64,000 bases of DNA from Polydactylus sextarius (lineage: Eukaryota; Chordata; Actinopteri; Polynemidae), in NCBI GenBank assembly GCA_016801845.1, contig CM028922.1, positions 8,611,501 to 8,675,500 on the forward strand. The letters are read 5' to 3'. Position numbers and translations under genes: made by a program. Below, in pieces: positions 29,446 to 42,260 of the stretch. Numbering within the stretch: the stretch's first letter is position 1; each line of letters begins with the position of its first letter. Below the pieces are notes generated by a model. The model did not search any database. It had not been told where the DNA came from and was given only the letters and a program-made list of their open reading frames with translations.

Positions 29446-30339
29446 CATGTTATGTTGTGATGCCTGTGCAGATCAATTTACAAGTCAACACATGGTCCAG
29501 ATAGAGTTGGTGATAGACTCACAAGGTTCAATGGAGACTGAGAAGGGGGTGATTTAACTTGATGTATGATTGATAATGTGTCAAAGGAGAGATGGAACCC
29601 TATCAATCTGAGCCTTTGCCCTTAAATTGCCTGTCATACCTCGGTCCCGACTACACAGAGGCAGCTCCTGAAGTTTTAGTTTCAGATCCAAGATCAGTTC
29701 TTGCCCAGTTTCTGACACAGTTACAGTCTGGCATGACGCGTGGAGGACAGCTTTAACTTCTGGCTGCCGATCAGTGGTTTCTCCCCCTTTCACTATTGTT
29801 TCTGCTGCACCCCAGTAAATGTAAAATGAGGTCAAGTGCGATCACCATGCTACTATTAAGTCTAAGGATCAGAGACATAGCATGTTTCAGCTCAAACCCT
29901 CTACCTTTGGCTTTTATTTTACTGATATGACATTACCCTTTGAAATCCTTACTTATTACATGGGATAAAACTTTAATGTGGCCCAAGGGAGAAACTGAGA
30001 AAGAAAGAAAAAAAAAGTAAGACATCATTTCCGGCCCCTGTAATCTGGTGAACACTGAGGAAAAGATGATAGTAAAAAAAAAAAAGAAAGAAAGAAAACA
30101 TGAATTAAATATGGCATAATATGGATTCAATGACAATATTTAAAGAATATTACTCTTACATAACTAACCTGTTATTCAGCTAAGCTATTAGCACTTGATT
30201 GAGCTCATTTAAATCACATACTTTCGTGGTACATTATTGCAGTGAATTTCACTTATATAACCACACAGAAACATTATAACAAATATATAAAGAAGCTTTA
30301 TCTGTTCTATCTGAAGTTGAAATCCTGCAGAACCTGTTC

Positions 30340-30595
30340 CTATCTATCTATCCTCCCTTTAGCCATACCACTTATCCTCTGAGGGTCACAGGGAGGTTGC
30401 CCAGTGTTGGAGCAAGAGCCCTTCCCAGTTGACATTGGGCAGAAGGGGGAGTGCAGCCCAGACAGGTTGCTACTCCATCTCCATCACTGAGCTGACACCT
30501 AGAGACTTACACTGACACTTAAACCCTCATCTACTTTAGAGTAATTTAGAGTCACATTATTAATCTGTATGTCTGTATGTCCACAGACATACAGG

Positions 30596-30600
<5 letters not shown>
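30340..30600 (+). repeat. Dispersed teleost repeat remnant next to (TA)n
   Basis: Contains the phrases CCACTTATCCTCTGAGGGTC, TGACATTGGGCAGAAGG and AATTTAGAGTCAC in the order seen in a very common fish interspersed repeat (CCGCTTATCC...TGACATTGGGCGAGAGGCGG...CAATTTAGAGTCACC). Recognised from general knowledge of fish genomes; class uncertain. Its 3' side runs straight into the (TA) array. Confidence 0.6.

Positions 30601-30691
<91 letters not shown>
30601..30691. repeat. (TA)45 microsatellite
   Basis: 91 bp of pure TA, self-complementary and able to extrude as a cruciform. It sits at the 3' edge of the dispersed repeat at 30.34 kb, a common birthplace of such arrays. Confidence 0.99.
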
Positions 30692-30694
<3 letters not shown>

Positions 30695-33600
30695 TCATGA
30701 ATAAAAATAAAGACTATCAACTCCTTGAAATTGTCTTCCTGTGGGAACATTTTCATTCTTTCATTTTATTCTTGCACTCATTTTTCTCCGCCACAACTGC
30801 AACAATATTCAAGTCTGCAGATATGTTGAAATTATGAAAAAAAAACAAAAAACATAACACCTCATTAGGAGAAAAAAATTAACCTGTTGGCTGCAATATT
30901 TTGAGTTTTTATTTATCTTGATTTGAATTAATAGATTGTAAAACCAGAGTGTTATAAAGGTTTCTTAAACAGAGAAACAGAGCGTGGTAAGTGGATGACA
31001 CGTTGTCCTGATACTCACCTGTGTAGCTGTTGCTCTGGTTCTCTATAAGTAGATCAGTGACTTATTTTTCACAGAGAACAACTATCCTCCTTCTGTGCCC
31101 ATGAACTGTAATCATTTCAGAATCCTGTGTTTGCTCTTATTGTTTCACTCAAGTTAACTGGAGTATGTAATTTAATAAGTATAATTTCTGAAATTGTGTG
31201 TGTTTTACAAGTGTGCCTGGTTACGATACTCAAAATCCTCTAAAATGCCATTACAAAGGTTATAATTTGATCACAACCTCCTTTTCTGGTCAATTTAGCC
31301 CAATCTTCTCACCATAGCCACACTTATTAGCTGCTCCAACAGCTGGGAAAAAGGAAGTGCGTGCACAACATTGTATTACTTGCAATAATGTCACTGAAGT
31401 TAGTTTCTATTACATCTCGCATGTAAAACCCCACATTTACAGTTTCATGTTTGGCCATTTACGAGTTTACAATAACAGTAACGATCATGTAGTGTTCGTT
31501 TTTTGGAAAAGCATCTGCAAATTCTGTAATTTTTGGGCCACAATAAACAAAATAAAAATTGAATATATAATACCCTGGAGTGCCTATTAAATCATGAAAA
31601 ATAGTATGACAAGTTACTGCCTGTCTCTCAGAAAAACCCTTCATATCTGCAGAAAGTAAAGTTGCAACTGTGCTCCTTGTCTTTTTTTTTCTCTGTTACA
31701 TCCCAGAAGACATATTTCTTTTTGCAGCAAGAGCACAGTGATTTCAACTATGTTAATATGAACTTGAAGTGATTCAGCGTCTTTAATCTGGTTTCCAGTC
31801 ACTTGTACCATACAATGCATACATGTCTCTCTCTATTAAACACCAGAGTCCATTTCTAGTTGTTTCTATTATTTACCACTTTAGATATGACCATGTCACA
31901 CATTCAACATGTTCTCATTATACATTATCATGGTGCTAGTGAGTGAATTCATAGCTTCAGGTGTTTTCTGCCAAAATAAGTGTGTATTTTAATGATTAAA
32001 GATAAGTGGTTAAGTAGAAGTACATTTTTTTCTATTTTCAATTTCATTTGTCAAAATCATTTCATTTCACCAAATCTTAAAATACATTTATCTCAAGGCA
32101 CTACCATTATCTAATATAACTTGTGTTTTAGTCCTATGTGCAAGTTGTCACTTATTTCATTCATGCTCAAATCATTAATGACCCACCAAATTTAATTTGA
32201 AAATGTGGATGAAAATGTCAAAATTGTTAGTAGCAGCCTGTGTCACTTGTTTTAAATTGTTTTAAATAATGATGGTGTTTTGCCAGTGTGTTCATTGTGA
32301 TTATTAAAGTGCTGTGACATTTTTGTATTTATAATTTGGCTGGGAGAAGGTTATCCATTGTCTAAACTTTGTGCGCTAACTTTGTTTAATAATAATAATT
32401 ATTAAACATATTACTGTTTATTCCATGGGGAGACAAAAGGGGGAAGGAAGAAAAACAAACAAAACATGTTCCAGTGGTTGTGTGTCTTACCTGTTCATTT
32501 CACTTTGCTATAGTGGTTCTATCACACCTCTTGAGAGGTCCATTGTCTTACAAATAAACAGTTTTCAAGAGGATGCCCTTTGTAACTAACAAGCCGCCCC
32601 AAAATACTGCAGGAAGATGTGGATGTTGAAACTTCTATGATATGAAGAATTCCCACATATCGCTGCGAAAGGCCGAGCTTCACATCCAGAGAATGTCTCC
32701 CCTGTCAGGTAACATCGCCGACATCACACTTTGACTTCACTTCTGCTTGTTTACAGAAACTCAACCGTATAACATGGCAAGAAGACACGTGGGACACATA
32801 AAGGAGATTGTTAGAGATGCAGCTAGTATCTGATGGGAGGAAACAACACTTAAACAACACTTCCCTTCGACCCATTACATCCTGCACAACTCTGAAGACC
32901 TGGGCAATGTAATGAGAGAAAAATGGAGCTTGAGAGCGCACAGTGAATTTATGGGCAGATCTGTGAAACCAGAGCCATTAGCATAGATAGCAAAGGGAAG
33001 GGCTGCTTTACCGGCCTAATGGCAAAAGCCAATGTAATGTTACATTAGTGTTCGATTTAATAAAGAAGAGTTGTTGAAAGCATTGCCATGTGCCAATTAC
33101 TTCAAGGCCTGCTGGTCAGCTCACTGTAATTGAAGGTAATTTTCAAGCCTGCGGGGACAATCAGGAAGTGCAAACTACCATCGGACCTCTCTAGATTACA
33201 GTCTTCATCTCTACAATCTGACAGGCAATATGTCATGTAATTCACTTTCTTTGAATTTTCTGAGCTTTTTTCAGGCCAAAGTAAACCTAAATTGGGCTCT
33301 TTCTGTACACATGCGGGCCTTATGAGAGCCCAATGTGATGAGAAACTCTCGTTTTTTTAATTAAGCTCCACAGTGGTCCGCAGTCCATTTCTGTCTTGCA
33401 AATTATGCTCTCTGCTTGACTCTTCCTGTTCTAGCTCCATCTCTCCATCACCGTAATTTCTCCCATAATGTTTCCGTCACCCCTTTTCTTTCCTTCTGTC
33501 CATGCCTCTATTCATCTTTTTATTATGCCTCTTTATTTTCGCTCCTACTTGATGGCAGCCTCTCATAGATCCCCGACCGTCCTCCTTTCTGTCCCGCTGT

Positions 33601-34189
33601 CTCACTCATTCAAATATTCAGAATGTGCTTCTCCTCTTTTCTTCCTCTTTCCCCTGATCTCTTAATTTTGTTCTTCCCCTTACATTTCTCCTTTCTCTAA
33701 CTAAGAGCTGACATATCACTTCCTACTGATGGACTCTAATTACAGTGTCCACTCTGTCCGCATGGCCCTTCATGATCATCAGGGGAAGCACATAACATAA
33801 TGAGGGTTATATTTAAAGAATTGATTTACACACCAGGATGGAGCTTCCCCCCAAATGAGTTCAATCACCTCTGGGTTTTGTTCATGAGTCAAAGTGAAGG
33901 ATCATGAATTCAACAGATATAACACAACATGTAAAGCAATCTACCAGTTTGCTTCAGCAAAGGGAAATCTCTGTATGAAGCCAGAGTTTTTGTTTTACGT
34001 CCGTATAAGTTCAAGCCTTTCAACGATGGCCATGATTTCTGTGTAATGAACAAATGACAAGCTGATGGCTGCAAATAGTTGAAATAAGTTTCCTTCACCA
34101 GGTGGCTGGACGGGGGTGGGATGGGATGTGGAGCTCAGACATCTGAAAAGAGCAAAAATTCATATGCTCCTTCTTGTTAAAGGGAGGCC
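30692..34189. other. Non-coding stretch, no gene seen
   Basis: 30.7-32.6 kb is AT-rich and featureless. 32.6-33.4 kb is of higher complexity, with several AATTAC/TAATTG words and no repeats. 33.4-33.7 kb is strongly pyrimidine-rich. Confidence 0.5.
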
Positions 34190-34437
34190 ATGGTAGTTCA
34201 GGCATCTAATTAAGATTCTTCCCTCTGGAGGTATTCAAAGCATGTCCGAATGGGAAAAGATCCCAGTACAGACCCAAAACACACCAATGGTATTATATAT
34301 CCTATCTGCTCTGGAAGCGCCTTGGGGTCCCTCAGGATGAGCTGAAGGATAACTGGGCTACCTTGTTTAACCTGCCACCGCCAAGTCCTAGACCTGTTTA
34401 AGTTTCAGATGATGGATGGAGCTGTGTCAACTATCCT
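34190..34437 (+). pseudogene. LINE ORF2 C-terminal remnant with GGAT-type tail
   Basis: Plus-strand translation gives EVFKACPNGKRSQYRPKTH, then SYLLWKRLGVPQDELKD, followed by a Pro-rich stretch, a stop and a GATGATGGATGG tail. This is the same wording as the C-terminus of a widespread teleost LINE (EVFRACP-GRRPRGRPRTRW...LAWERLGVPPEELE). About 250 bp remain; heavily decayed. Confidence 0.75.
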
Positions 34438-37400
34438 GGCTGTGAATAAACACCATAACACCTATCAATCAAACAAAGATGCTCCAAAACATACCACTCT
34501 TTTTTAGATTATTTTTCTGACACTTTTGCTTTTATCAGACTGGCACTGTAGCGACAGAAACAAGAGTCAGAGAGTGATGACATCTAAAAAAAAAAATGCC
34601 CCCGAAAGGACTGCAACAGGAAAATCATTTTTAAACCAATAAAAACATTTCCAAACATCACATACTTTTTTGGTTTCTGTGTCGTTTACTGACAGCCATT
34701 GTATTTATAACCAACAGATGATGTGATGATCCTTCAAGGCCTGTCATGGCTTACTAAACATACTAAATACCTTAAATGTTTAAAAATACTAGTTTAGAAG
34801 TAAATAGAGAAAGTTATAGCTGTAGGGTATTATACAGGACAGGTAGATCGAAGGTCTGACATGTAATAGTAACACTCTTTTTTTTACTCATTTTTTAGAT
34901 AGTATGAACATCCACACTCTATGTAAATATTTTAATGTTAATATAAAATCAGTAGTGTTTAATTTTAAAATGAATTTAGATGTAAATTTGTTTTTAAGTT
35001 GAAATCTCAAGAGAACCTCTAAAAACAACGTGTTACTTGAAATAGCCTGAACAGAAAAACACATTTATTGGGGATTTAGAACAAGAAAAATTAAAAATTA
35101 AAAAACCTTAACACACCCCCCACCCACCCAAAAAAAAAAAAAAAAAAAAAAAAAAAGGCCAAAATATACTATCTAATTTCCCCCTCCCCTATTAATTTCA
35201 ACATGGTCCCTGAGCATGGTCTTGGACAGCATTGCCAGAGTTGAAAAGTCATATTTTACATGGCATGTATGAGTAAATATAATACATCTTTAAGTACTTT
35301 AAAAGAAATAAACACGGGGTTAAATCAAGGCCAGTGAAGAAAGTACGCATGTCTGCACAGCAGGCGAAAATGTGCGCAGGATATGAAGCTTCCAAAGGCC
35401 GCCTCGTTCAGATGCCACAAAAAACAAACACTTACTTGAACTTGGGAGATCTGTGGCTTTCACCTCTGTGAGGAGTCAGTCAGTCAGTCCAGCAATATTC
35501 ACATGTTAGTTCAGTGCAAAAGTACAAAAGCTAGTTCACAGGGATGAACTCAGATTGTTTGTGTTATTCAAAACCATCGACACTAGGGAGAAGTAACAGT
35601 TCACAGCTGAGAAGCATGAGCCAGTGAATGTTTGGATCTTTTGCTTGAACTACATATAACAATAAGGTGGGCAGAAATGAATTTTCTGCAGATGTCAATA
35701 TTCAGTTAATTGACAGATAATTGCAACTTGAACAGGGATTCAAGTCAAAGTCAACTCTCCGCTCTCTATAATTTATGTTAATAATATTTCGGGGCCTCAA
35801 CAAGATCCAAATGACCTTGTAAAGTCTGAATTCGAGAAAACAACAGTAAAGGAAATCAGGTGCTGGTCCCACAGTGACAGCAGAATAACAACATCTGTTG
35901 TCCCTTTCACTCTTCATGTTTAGAGATGAAAGGTCACTTCAAACTGGTTTTAGCCTTGAAGCTATTGTGCACTCCAACACACTTTAAACTGCATCCCTCC
36001 AGCGTAGACCTCGGTGGCGGACAGGGCTATTTGCACTCCAAGGCCAATCTAACACTGTGACTTTGTTTGAGGGACTCCATTGCAGGAGACAGTGTTAAAT
36101 GGGAAAAGTAGACTGCAGTGAGCAACACTGGTGAGTAGGCCCCAAGGATTGAACAATTTTTATTCCTCATAGGCCCGTGGGAGGACTGTTATATATAGGG
36201 GACGTATTTTGGCTTTTATTGTTGGATTTGAATGGATTCACAGAGAGATTGGAGGCCATGAAAGAGGGATTCTCCCCTCAGAAAAATAATGCTTTCAGTG
36301 CCTTGCAGGTTTTGGTGTTCTGAGGGAAACTGCTGCATCGATTTAACCAGGGCTGACTGAATTGTGGGGTCCCAGTGGTCTGTCCTCATTGCCACTGCTT
36401 TCATCCACATTTTCCCTCTCCAGCTGCATCTGCATGCTTTCTGAGTGAAATTAGCCCAATGTGACGACTGATGTGCCACTGGGACCCCGCTGATAGCTGC
36501 CAACCACCTCACCTAGAAGCAAACTGCCGAGACGGCAGGCAGCAGGCTTCGTTGCCAGCAGATAAAAACACAAACATGAATTGTTATTATTATTATCCTA
36601 TCTCCCGTCTCTCAAATCGGCTCCAAATATTCAGCCACCCTTCCCCTGTGGGTTGTCAATAGAGGAGCCAAGAGCCTGCAAATCTGTCTGTTTATATACA
36701 TCACATCAAGAGCAAATATTAATGCTCAATTTCCTAGCAGTGGGCCATCCTATAATGCATTTATCCTCTGCAAATAGCAATGTCACGCCAACTCTAGGGA
36801 GAGGCGTCAGCTGAAATGTTATGAATAACTTGATCAAATTACACAGTCAGAGCAAGAGGGGAATAATAAGGCTGGTGCTGTGGTGCTTGGCAGACCTTAA
36901 GGGCCCAGCCAGGTTAAGGCACCCAGCCAGACACCATGCCTGGAACTAAATGAAGCTGTTAGGAAATGCTACAGGTCGTTCAGAGGTGCTCTCTGTTCTC
37001 CCTCAGGGCTCACCATCTGCTGACGCATGAAATACCAAGATGAAAAAACAAAAGTAATTTAATACCTTTAAATAGAAGTTGGACTTGTTAGTACTTACCT
37101 TCTTTTTTTTTTTTTTTTACTGGGAATTTGACTTTAACAAGGGAGTAAAAGTATTTATAGCCATTTTTTATTCTTGGAATATTTAATTCCTTTTTTTCTT
37201 TTCTCAACAAAATTTAATAAATGGAAGAAAATGTTAAATACAATCTTCCTCTGTCTCCTTCTGCCCAGTGTTAGCTCTCTCCTCATCAACCCATCACTAA
37301 AACAAATGTCCAAAACACTGTGTGCCCAAATGCCCCAATGTGGACATCCCTGACGTCTGATTTAGTATATTTCTGCTCTTCACTTTATTTTTTAATTTTT

Positions 37401-37618
37401 AATTTATTCTGTTCAAGGTTTAATTTATAATTAAATCTACATATCTATAGATATCTACAATCTACATATCTATCTATCTAAAAGTATAGGAACTGATATC
37501 GCTGTCATATCAGTTTTCTTTTAGTATATTATACAATGGTGTGCCCTAATCTCCAATGGTGAATCTTAATGCAGAGTGACATACTGACATATCACATCTA
37601 AAGGTTTGAGGGTGGAAC
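34438..37618. other. Non-coding stretch, no gene seen
   Basis: Contains a C-rich run followed by A27 at 35130-35156, (CAGT)n-like GTCAGTCAGTC at 35478, and a higher-complexity block at 36.2-36.9 kb without a defensible frame. Confidence 0.55.
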
Positions 37619-37957
37619 TCACTGCCTGTCCATAAATAACAGGAAAACTGTCTCCCCAATTCTTTTTTCCATAAATATGTGAGTATAGACTAAAGCTACA
37701 GTTTTATAATAGAGACATTTGTGTAATTGCAAAAATAAGATTGGTCCAAGAACAGAACTTTGAGGAACTCCGTTTGTAACAGGTAGAAAAGACAGAATGT
37801 TAACTGCCTTGACACATTCCAACCCATCATTCTGAAACCACAGGCATCCAGCATTCTCAAAGAAGAAACTTGTTGTGAAAGCAGAAAACGATCAACTGTG
37901 TCAAAAGTTTTTATTAAATCAATAAAAGAAAGAGCAGCATTTCCTGCCAGATCCTCT
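37619..37957 (-). pseudogene. LINE reverse transcriptase fragment
   Basis: One minus-strand frame is open for 112 codons from just after a stop at 37958-37960. It contains FIDLIKTFDTVD (RT motif A, consensus FxDxxKAFDTVDH; near 37890-37935), then FLPVTNGVPQSSVLGPILF (around motif B; consensus GVPQGSVLGPLLF; near 37735-37790). Beyond this the frame shifts and the YADD catalytic motif is lost. Known: this order is diagnostic of non-LTR retrotransposon RT. No start, endonuclease or 3' end is present, so it is a fossil. It abuts the Tc1 fragment at 37966. Confidence 0.85.
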
Positions 37958-37965
37958 CAAGTTTC

Positions 37966-38165
37966 GCCGGATTAGATGAGATTTTTAAATCCAGGCTTTG
38001 ACTCGGGCCACTCAAGGACAATCAGAGTCTTGTCCTGAAGCCACTCCAACGTTTTCTTGGCTCTACGCTTTGGGTCATTGTCATGCTGAGAGGTGAACCA
38101 TCGCCTCCAGTCTTAGGTCAAATTATACTCTGGAGCAGGTTTTCTTCAAGAACCTCCCTGTGTCT
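37966..38165 (-). pseudogene. Tc1/mariner-type transposase fragment
   Basis: The minus strand reads VLEENLLQS (38160-38135), then after a stop and a frameshift NDPKRRAKKTLEWLQDK and VLEWP (about 38085-38000). This matches the DDE-domain wording of fish Tc1 transposases (DENLLQS...DNDPKHTAK...WLQD...VLEWPxQSPDLNPIE). The SPDLNPIE part is corrupted and ends in a stop. No terminal inverted repeats were found. Dead fragment. Confidence 0.8.
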
Positions 38166-41100
38166 GGCCTATATTCACCCCTCACTCATCCAGCAGACTT
38201 TTGATCATACAATAAAGTTAAACATGAAAGAAATATTAAATAATAAATTGAGTAATGGCAAATAAATGCCTCCACTACAAATCAGTCAAACAGACAAAGA
38301 AAAATCTAATAACAATAAACACATAAATACAGAATTAAAGGTAAATATATATATAATGGTAATATAATATATATCCGTTCTCAAAAAATGATTGAAATAC
38401 AACACAATAGTCCAGACTCAATGGATATGGGTCAAAAAAGAACAATAAAGTGCTACAAGTATCTGTAATCAGTAATTTTATTGTGATAACACCACATTTC
38501 AGTCATGTGAAACCAGAAGGATGTCCACGGGCAAAGCTTAATAAATGGAAAAATGGAGTGGTGGTGGAGGTGGTAGGGAGAGGGGCATTAAATCATTATG
38601 TTTGAGCAAAATAGTTCCCTAAAACTTTTTTTTTTTCTCTCCTCACACTAATTCAATTATAAATCCAATATCTTTTCTCCCTATGCCAAATGTCAAGCTG
38701 TGCCTGAGTTATTCCTGACTATGTGCAGAATCAGTTGGTTTTGGCCAGAGAGATTTGATCCAAGGCATGCTGGGATATCGCCGGCCCAGCTGTGTCTCTG
38801 CTTGCAGATTGATAAAGAGATTATGAACTCCCCGCCCACACACATACACTACATGTGACCAAAAACAAGGTCATTCCGGTCAGATAATATACTGTACATG
38901 AGCTGTCATCATCAACCACATGTTTCCTCACAGTCTGTAACAGCAGAAATCATATGTCTTCTTTAACAATAGAAGCCCAGGTGTTCAGAATTACTACCTT
39001 GGAGTGAGAGCTGACAAAAACAATATTTAGAGTACCAAATCAAAATGATGATGATGATTTTTTTTGTTTTTTTTATATAAAAGTGTATCTGAGCTTTCTG
39101 GGTACGCATGAAAGGAATGCTTTGTGTTGAAACAGCTCCAGCTTGCCCTGTTATTGAGGCTTTAAACGGGAGTGGTCACTGAACTCAATTATCATTTTCA
39201 TCACTGGACAAAAGAAAAGTGATACCTATCATATCATCTCATTAATCATCAAAGATATTTGCAGAGGATTTCAGTCGTTATCTGGGTTACACCTCACCAA
39301 TCTCCAAATTTTGAGAATGACACAATAAAATATATATATATTTTTTAGAATCATCCTCACAAATGTGAATGAAGGAAATAACTATTATCATCCTCCACTC
39401 CACCAGTTGAGCTTGATGTGTTCTTGAAAGACAAATATAATGTGATTCACTCAAGAACTAGTGACCTTGTGCCTCTTATTATGTCCTCACCCACACTCAC
39501 TTAATGTGGATTTAAATTAATTCCCTGAAGACTGCACTGAACCTCAGTCAGAACAACTACACTTCCATTAACCTAAAATGTAGGGGGACTCGATTTTTTG
39601 ACCTCATGCTTTGATTAAAACAAATATACCAGGCCATTTTCAAAAGGAAATCATACTTAATGAAGTTTAAATGGTGGAATTGGACCATGAAGGCAAATCT
39701 CACCTATGGGACAAAAATACTTAATCTCATGCTGCGACTAAATACAAACAAAATTCAGTGTTGAATTGACCGTTTTTGTATATTAGTATTTCTATTGAGT
39801 ATGAGCTATATTGAATATTCTTATTCTTTTTGACTGCCATAGAAATGCCAATAAGGTAATGAGCTGTCTGATGTTACAGTGAAGATGTGAGTAATGACAC
39901 TCAATCAGATCCGAGATCTAGTCCCACATGATCAGAAGCAATCTTGACCTATTGACCTTTTTGTTCAGCCAATAGTGTGCTGACTGTTAATTATCTGTGT
40001 ACATGTGTGAGGAACAGAAAAGACAAATGAAAGAGTCACATAAAGACTTCCTTCCCTACCCCATTGTTTAAGACTCTGTCACCCTGATTATGTCCTGCTC
40101 CTCATTGTTATTCATGAGCTGTCTCGACATGTGTGAGGATGCTTTATTGCTACTCTGCCATTCTGGCTGCAATGACTCTGTGATGAGGCTGTGTAGCCTG
40201 TAGTCAAGTTCAAAGAGTAATTTGCCTGAGTGTTATTTCAATGGAGTGAGATGGCTTCTCATCACAGGCCTCTTCCCTCCCAATAACGCCAGGCTGCTAG
40301 GTTGCCATACTGCCTGACACGTGCCCATACCTCACAGAATCATGATGAGGAAACACATGATTACAAACAGACGTATACAAAGGAGATAGCACACCCGCAG
40401 ATAAGGTCCAAATGCCTTTTTGATGTGTCATATCTTCACTGGCAGCATACAGTCAACATACATAGCAGTTCAATTGCTCATATCAAGCTCCATCCATGCA
40501 AATTTAGTCATGGCATTTCTCAATAAGATGCGAGTTGGCCAGTCTATTTCTAGTCCATTTTTAATTTTTCTTGTTCACCAATGTTGCGAAAGACATTTTT
40601 GGTTATTTCAAACACTCTATGCATCTCTAATAGGCTAGAACATAGCCAGTCTTTTTAATAATAATAATAATCATAATGATAACTTGCATTTGTATAGCAC
40701 CTTTCAAGGTACCCTAGGCGCTGGTTTTTTCATTAAGATTGTGTGTAATGTCACTAGACAGAGAGCCTTTTTAAAGGGAATTTCTAAAAGCTTATACAAT
40801 GGGGCCCTGGTTTGACTCTCAGCCAGTTAGACCATTTACTTTGCGCCACCCTATTTCTCTCCTTCATTTTCTGTCACTCTTCTGTTACATCTGTCAAATA
40901 AAGGCATAAGTTGCCCCAAAAACATCAAATTAAAAAGGAGAGTTAATCAAATTTGAGCTAAATGTGAAAAATTTGACCAATTTTCCTTTGCTCCGCGAGC
41001 TAATCTACTAATTAAGATATTTCATTAACTAATTTCAGCTTCAACTATTCAACAATTACTGTCACCATTTTAAATTTTAGTGTTTCCAGGCCGTCTGGCT

Positions 41101-42024
41101 TTGATCACACCAGATGACTGTGTGTGTTGAGGATGATGAGCCCCAATGGTTTAGCGTGCGTTAAGAAAACTAGGTTGTACAACCACAACTAATTGCAAAA
41201 GTGTTTATGCTGGTTACCAATGTCAACAAATAGTAAGATTAGAAACTTGGCATCAAGGCTTCCTCCTGGCTGCAACCTACTGACTCCCAGAAATTCATTT
41301 ATGACTTTGTTTCACCATGATTAATGGATACAAATGGATCTCATCAAAAACCCATGGATGTTTCTGTTTTAGTACACTTAAACTTTGGCCCAGCTATTGC
41401 TCAAAGAAGCACTCCCTCCAAAATCTATTGAAGCTGACAGTCAATCCCTGATATAGGCCATTCTTCATAAACTGTTTAAGTTTGTCTCCATTGAATTTAT
41501 CAGTTACATGTCACATATCATATTCTTCACAACATACATGGGAGGAAAATTAAATAGTTGATTGTGCTGGAATAGTGATCAGAAGATTCTTTTGGGCGCA
41601 TCTGTGTTCCTGAAGTCACCACAGGAATATTTAACCTGACATTTATTCAACAAACCACATCACATCACAGTCTTGGCTACGAACACTTTGGCAAACTTTT
41701 GTGTTGTCTTCTTGTCATATTGGAGGAACTGGATAAGAGGGAAGATGGCAAGAAAACCAGACACTAGATGTCCTCAGCTTTCGACATAAATCTGTGTTTG
41801 CACTCGTAAAATAACCTCAAAGCATGGAGTCAGTTTTATTTGAAACTACTTGGACGACTTATTGCTCTATTGTTTAAATGCGCGTGAAAGAGCCTGGTGA
41901 GATCACTTTCACTGTCAGCAGGTCAACACACAAACAGACTGATGGCCTTTAACCTTTGTTATATATATTGCAGAAGCATCATCATAACCTGCAGCAGCAT
42001 GGTAGTGTTTACTCCCCGAGCGTC
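38166..42024. other. Non-coding stretch, no gene seen
   Basis: AT-rich with TATATA runs near 38346-38375 and 39331-39344, and the repeat fragment at 40.66 kb. No frame above 78 codons. Confidence 0.6.
40655..40722 (+). repeat. Ancient repeat fragment (TTGTATAGCACCTTTCAAGG)
   Basis: ACTTGCATTTGTATAGCACC then TTTCAAGGTACCC is a word common in fish interspersed repeats, possibly the partner end of the type seen at 29.3 kb. It is preceded by an (AAT)n run. Confidence 0.4.
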
Positions 42025-42059
42025 CAGTCAGTCAGTCAGTCAGTCAGTCAGTCAGTCAG
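42025..42059. repeat. (CAGT)n tetranucleotide microsatellite
   Basis: Almost nine units of CAGT. Confidence 0.97.
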
Positions 42060-42154
42060 GGGGTATGAAGAAAGCTGAAATCAGACAGAGAGATGGCAGG
42101 CAAAAAGAAAATGTGGCAAGGCAGAAAGTCGAAGAGAAAGAGAGAAAGAAAAGG

Positions 42155-42260
42155 GAAAGCATGTCAATGAAATCGCATAATTGCGCCGCAGGGAATTTTA
42201 ATCAATTAGAACTGCAGAGCTAATTAAAGGCGGCATTGTGTTTACTGACTCAGAGCGGAG
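42155..42260. other. Homeodomain-motif cluster, candidate enhancer
   Basis: Within 100 bp: GCATAATTGCGCC, TTTTAATCAATTAG and GCTAATTAAAGG, all containing TAAT cores. Regulatory role is inference only. Confidence 0.25.

Larger units (their letters stand above)
28231..30339. other. Non-coding stretch right of the CpG island
   Basis: At 28320-28610 there is a segment with CAGGAGGTGAGC (donor-like) and, 240 bp later, AATAAA words at 28573 and 28591 next to a CTACTATGCGACTACGACTA end. It could be a short transcript end or a solo LTR; not resolved. The remainder is AT-rich apart from the repeat at 29.3 kb. Confidence 0.4.

Noticed and set aside
41897..42223. 108-codon plus-strand frame with SQSVSQSV and a basic tail
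   Set aside because: Ser-Gln-Ser-Val part comes from the (CAGT) run and the basic tail from GA-rich DNA.
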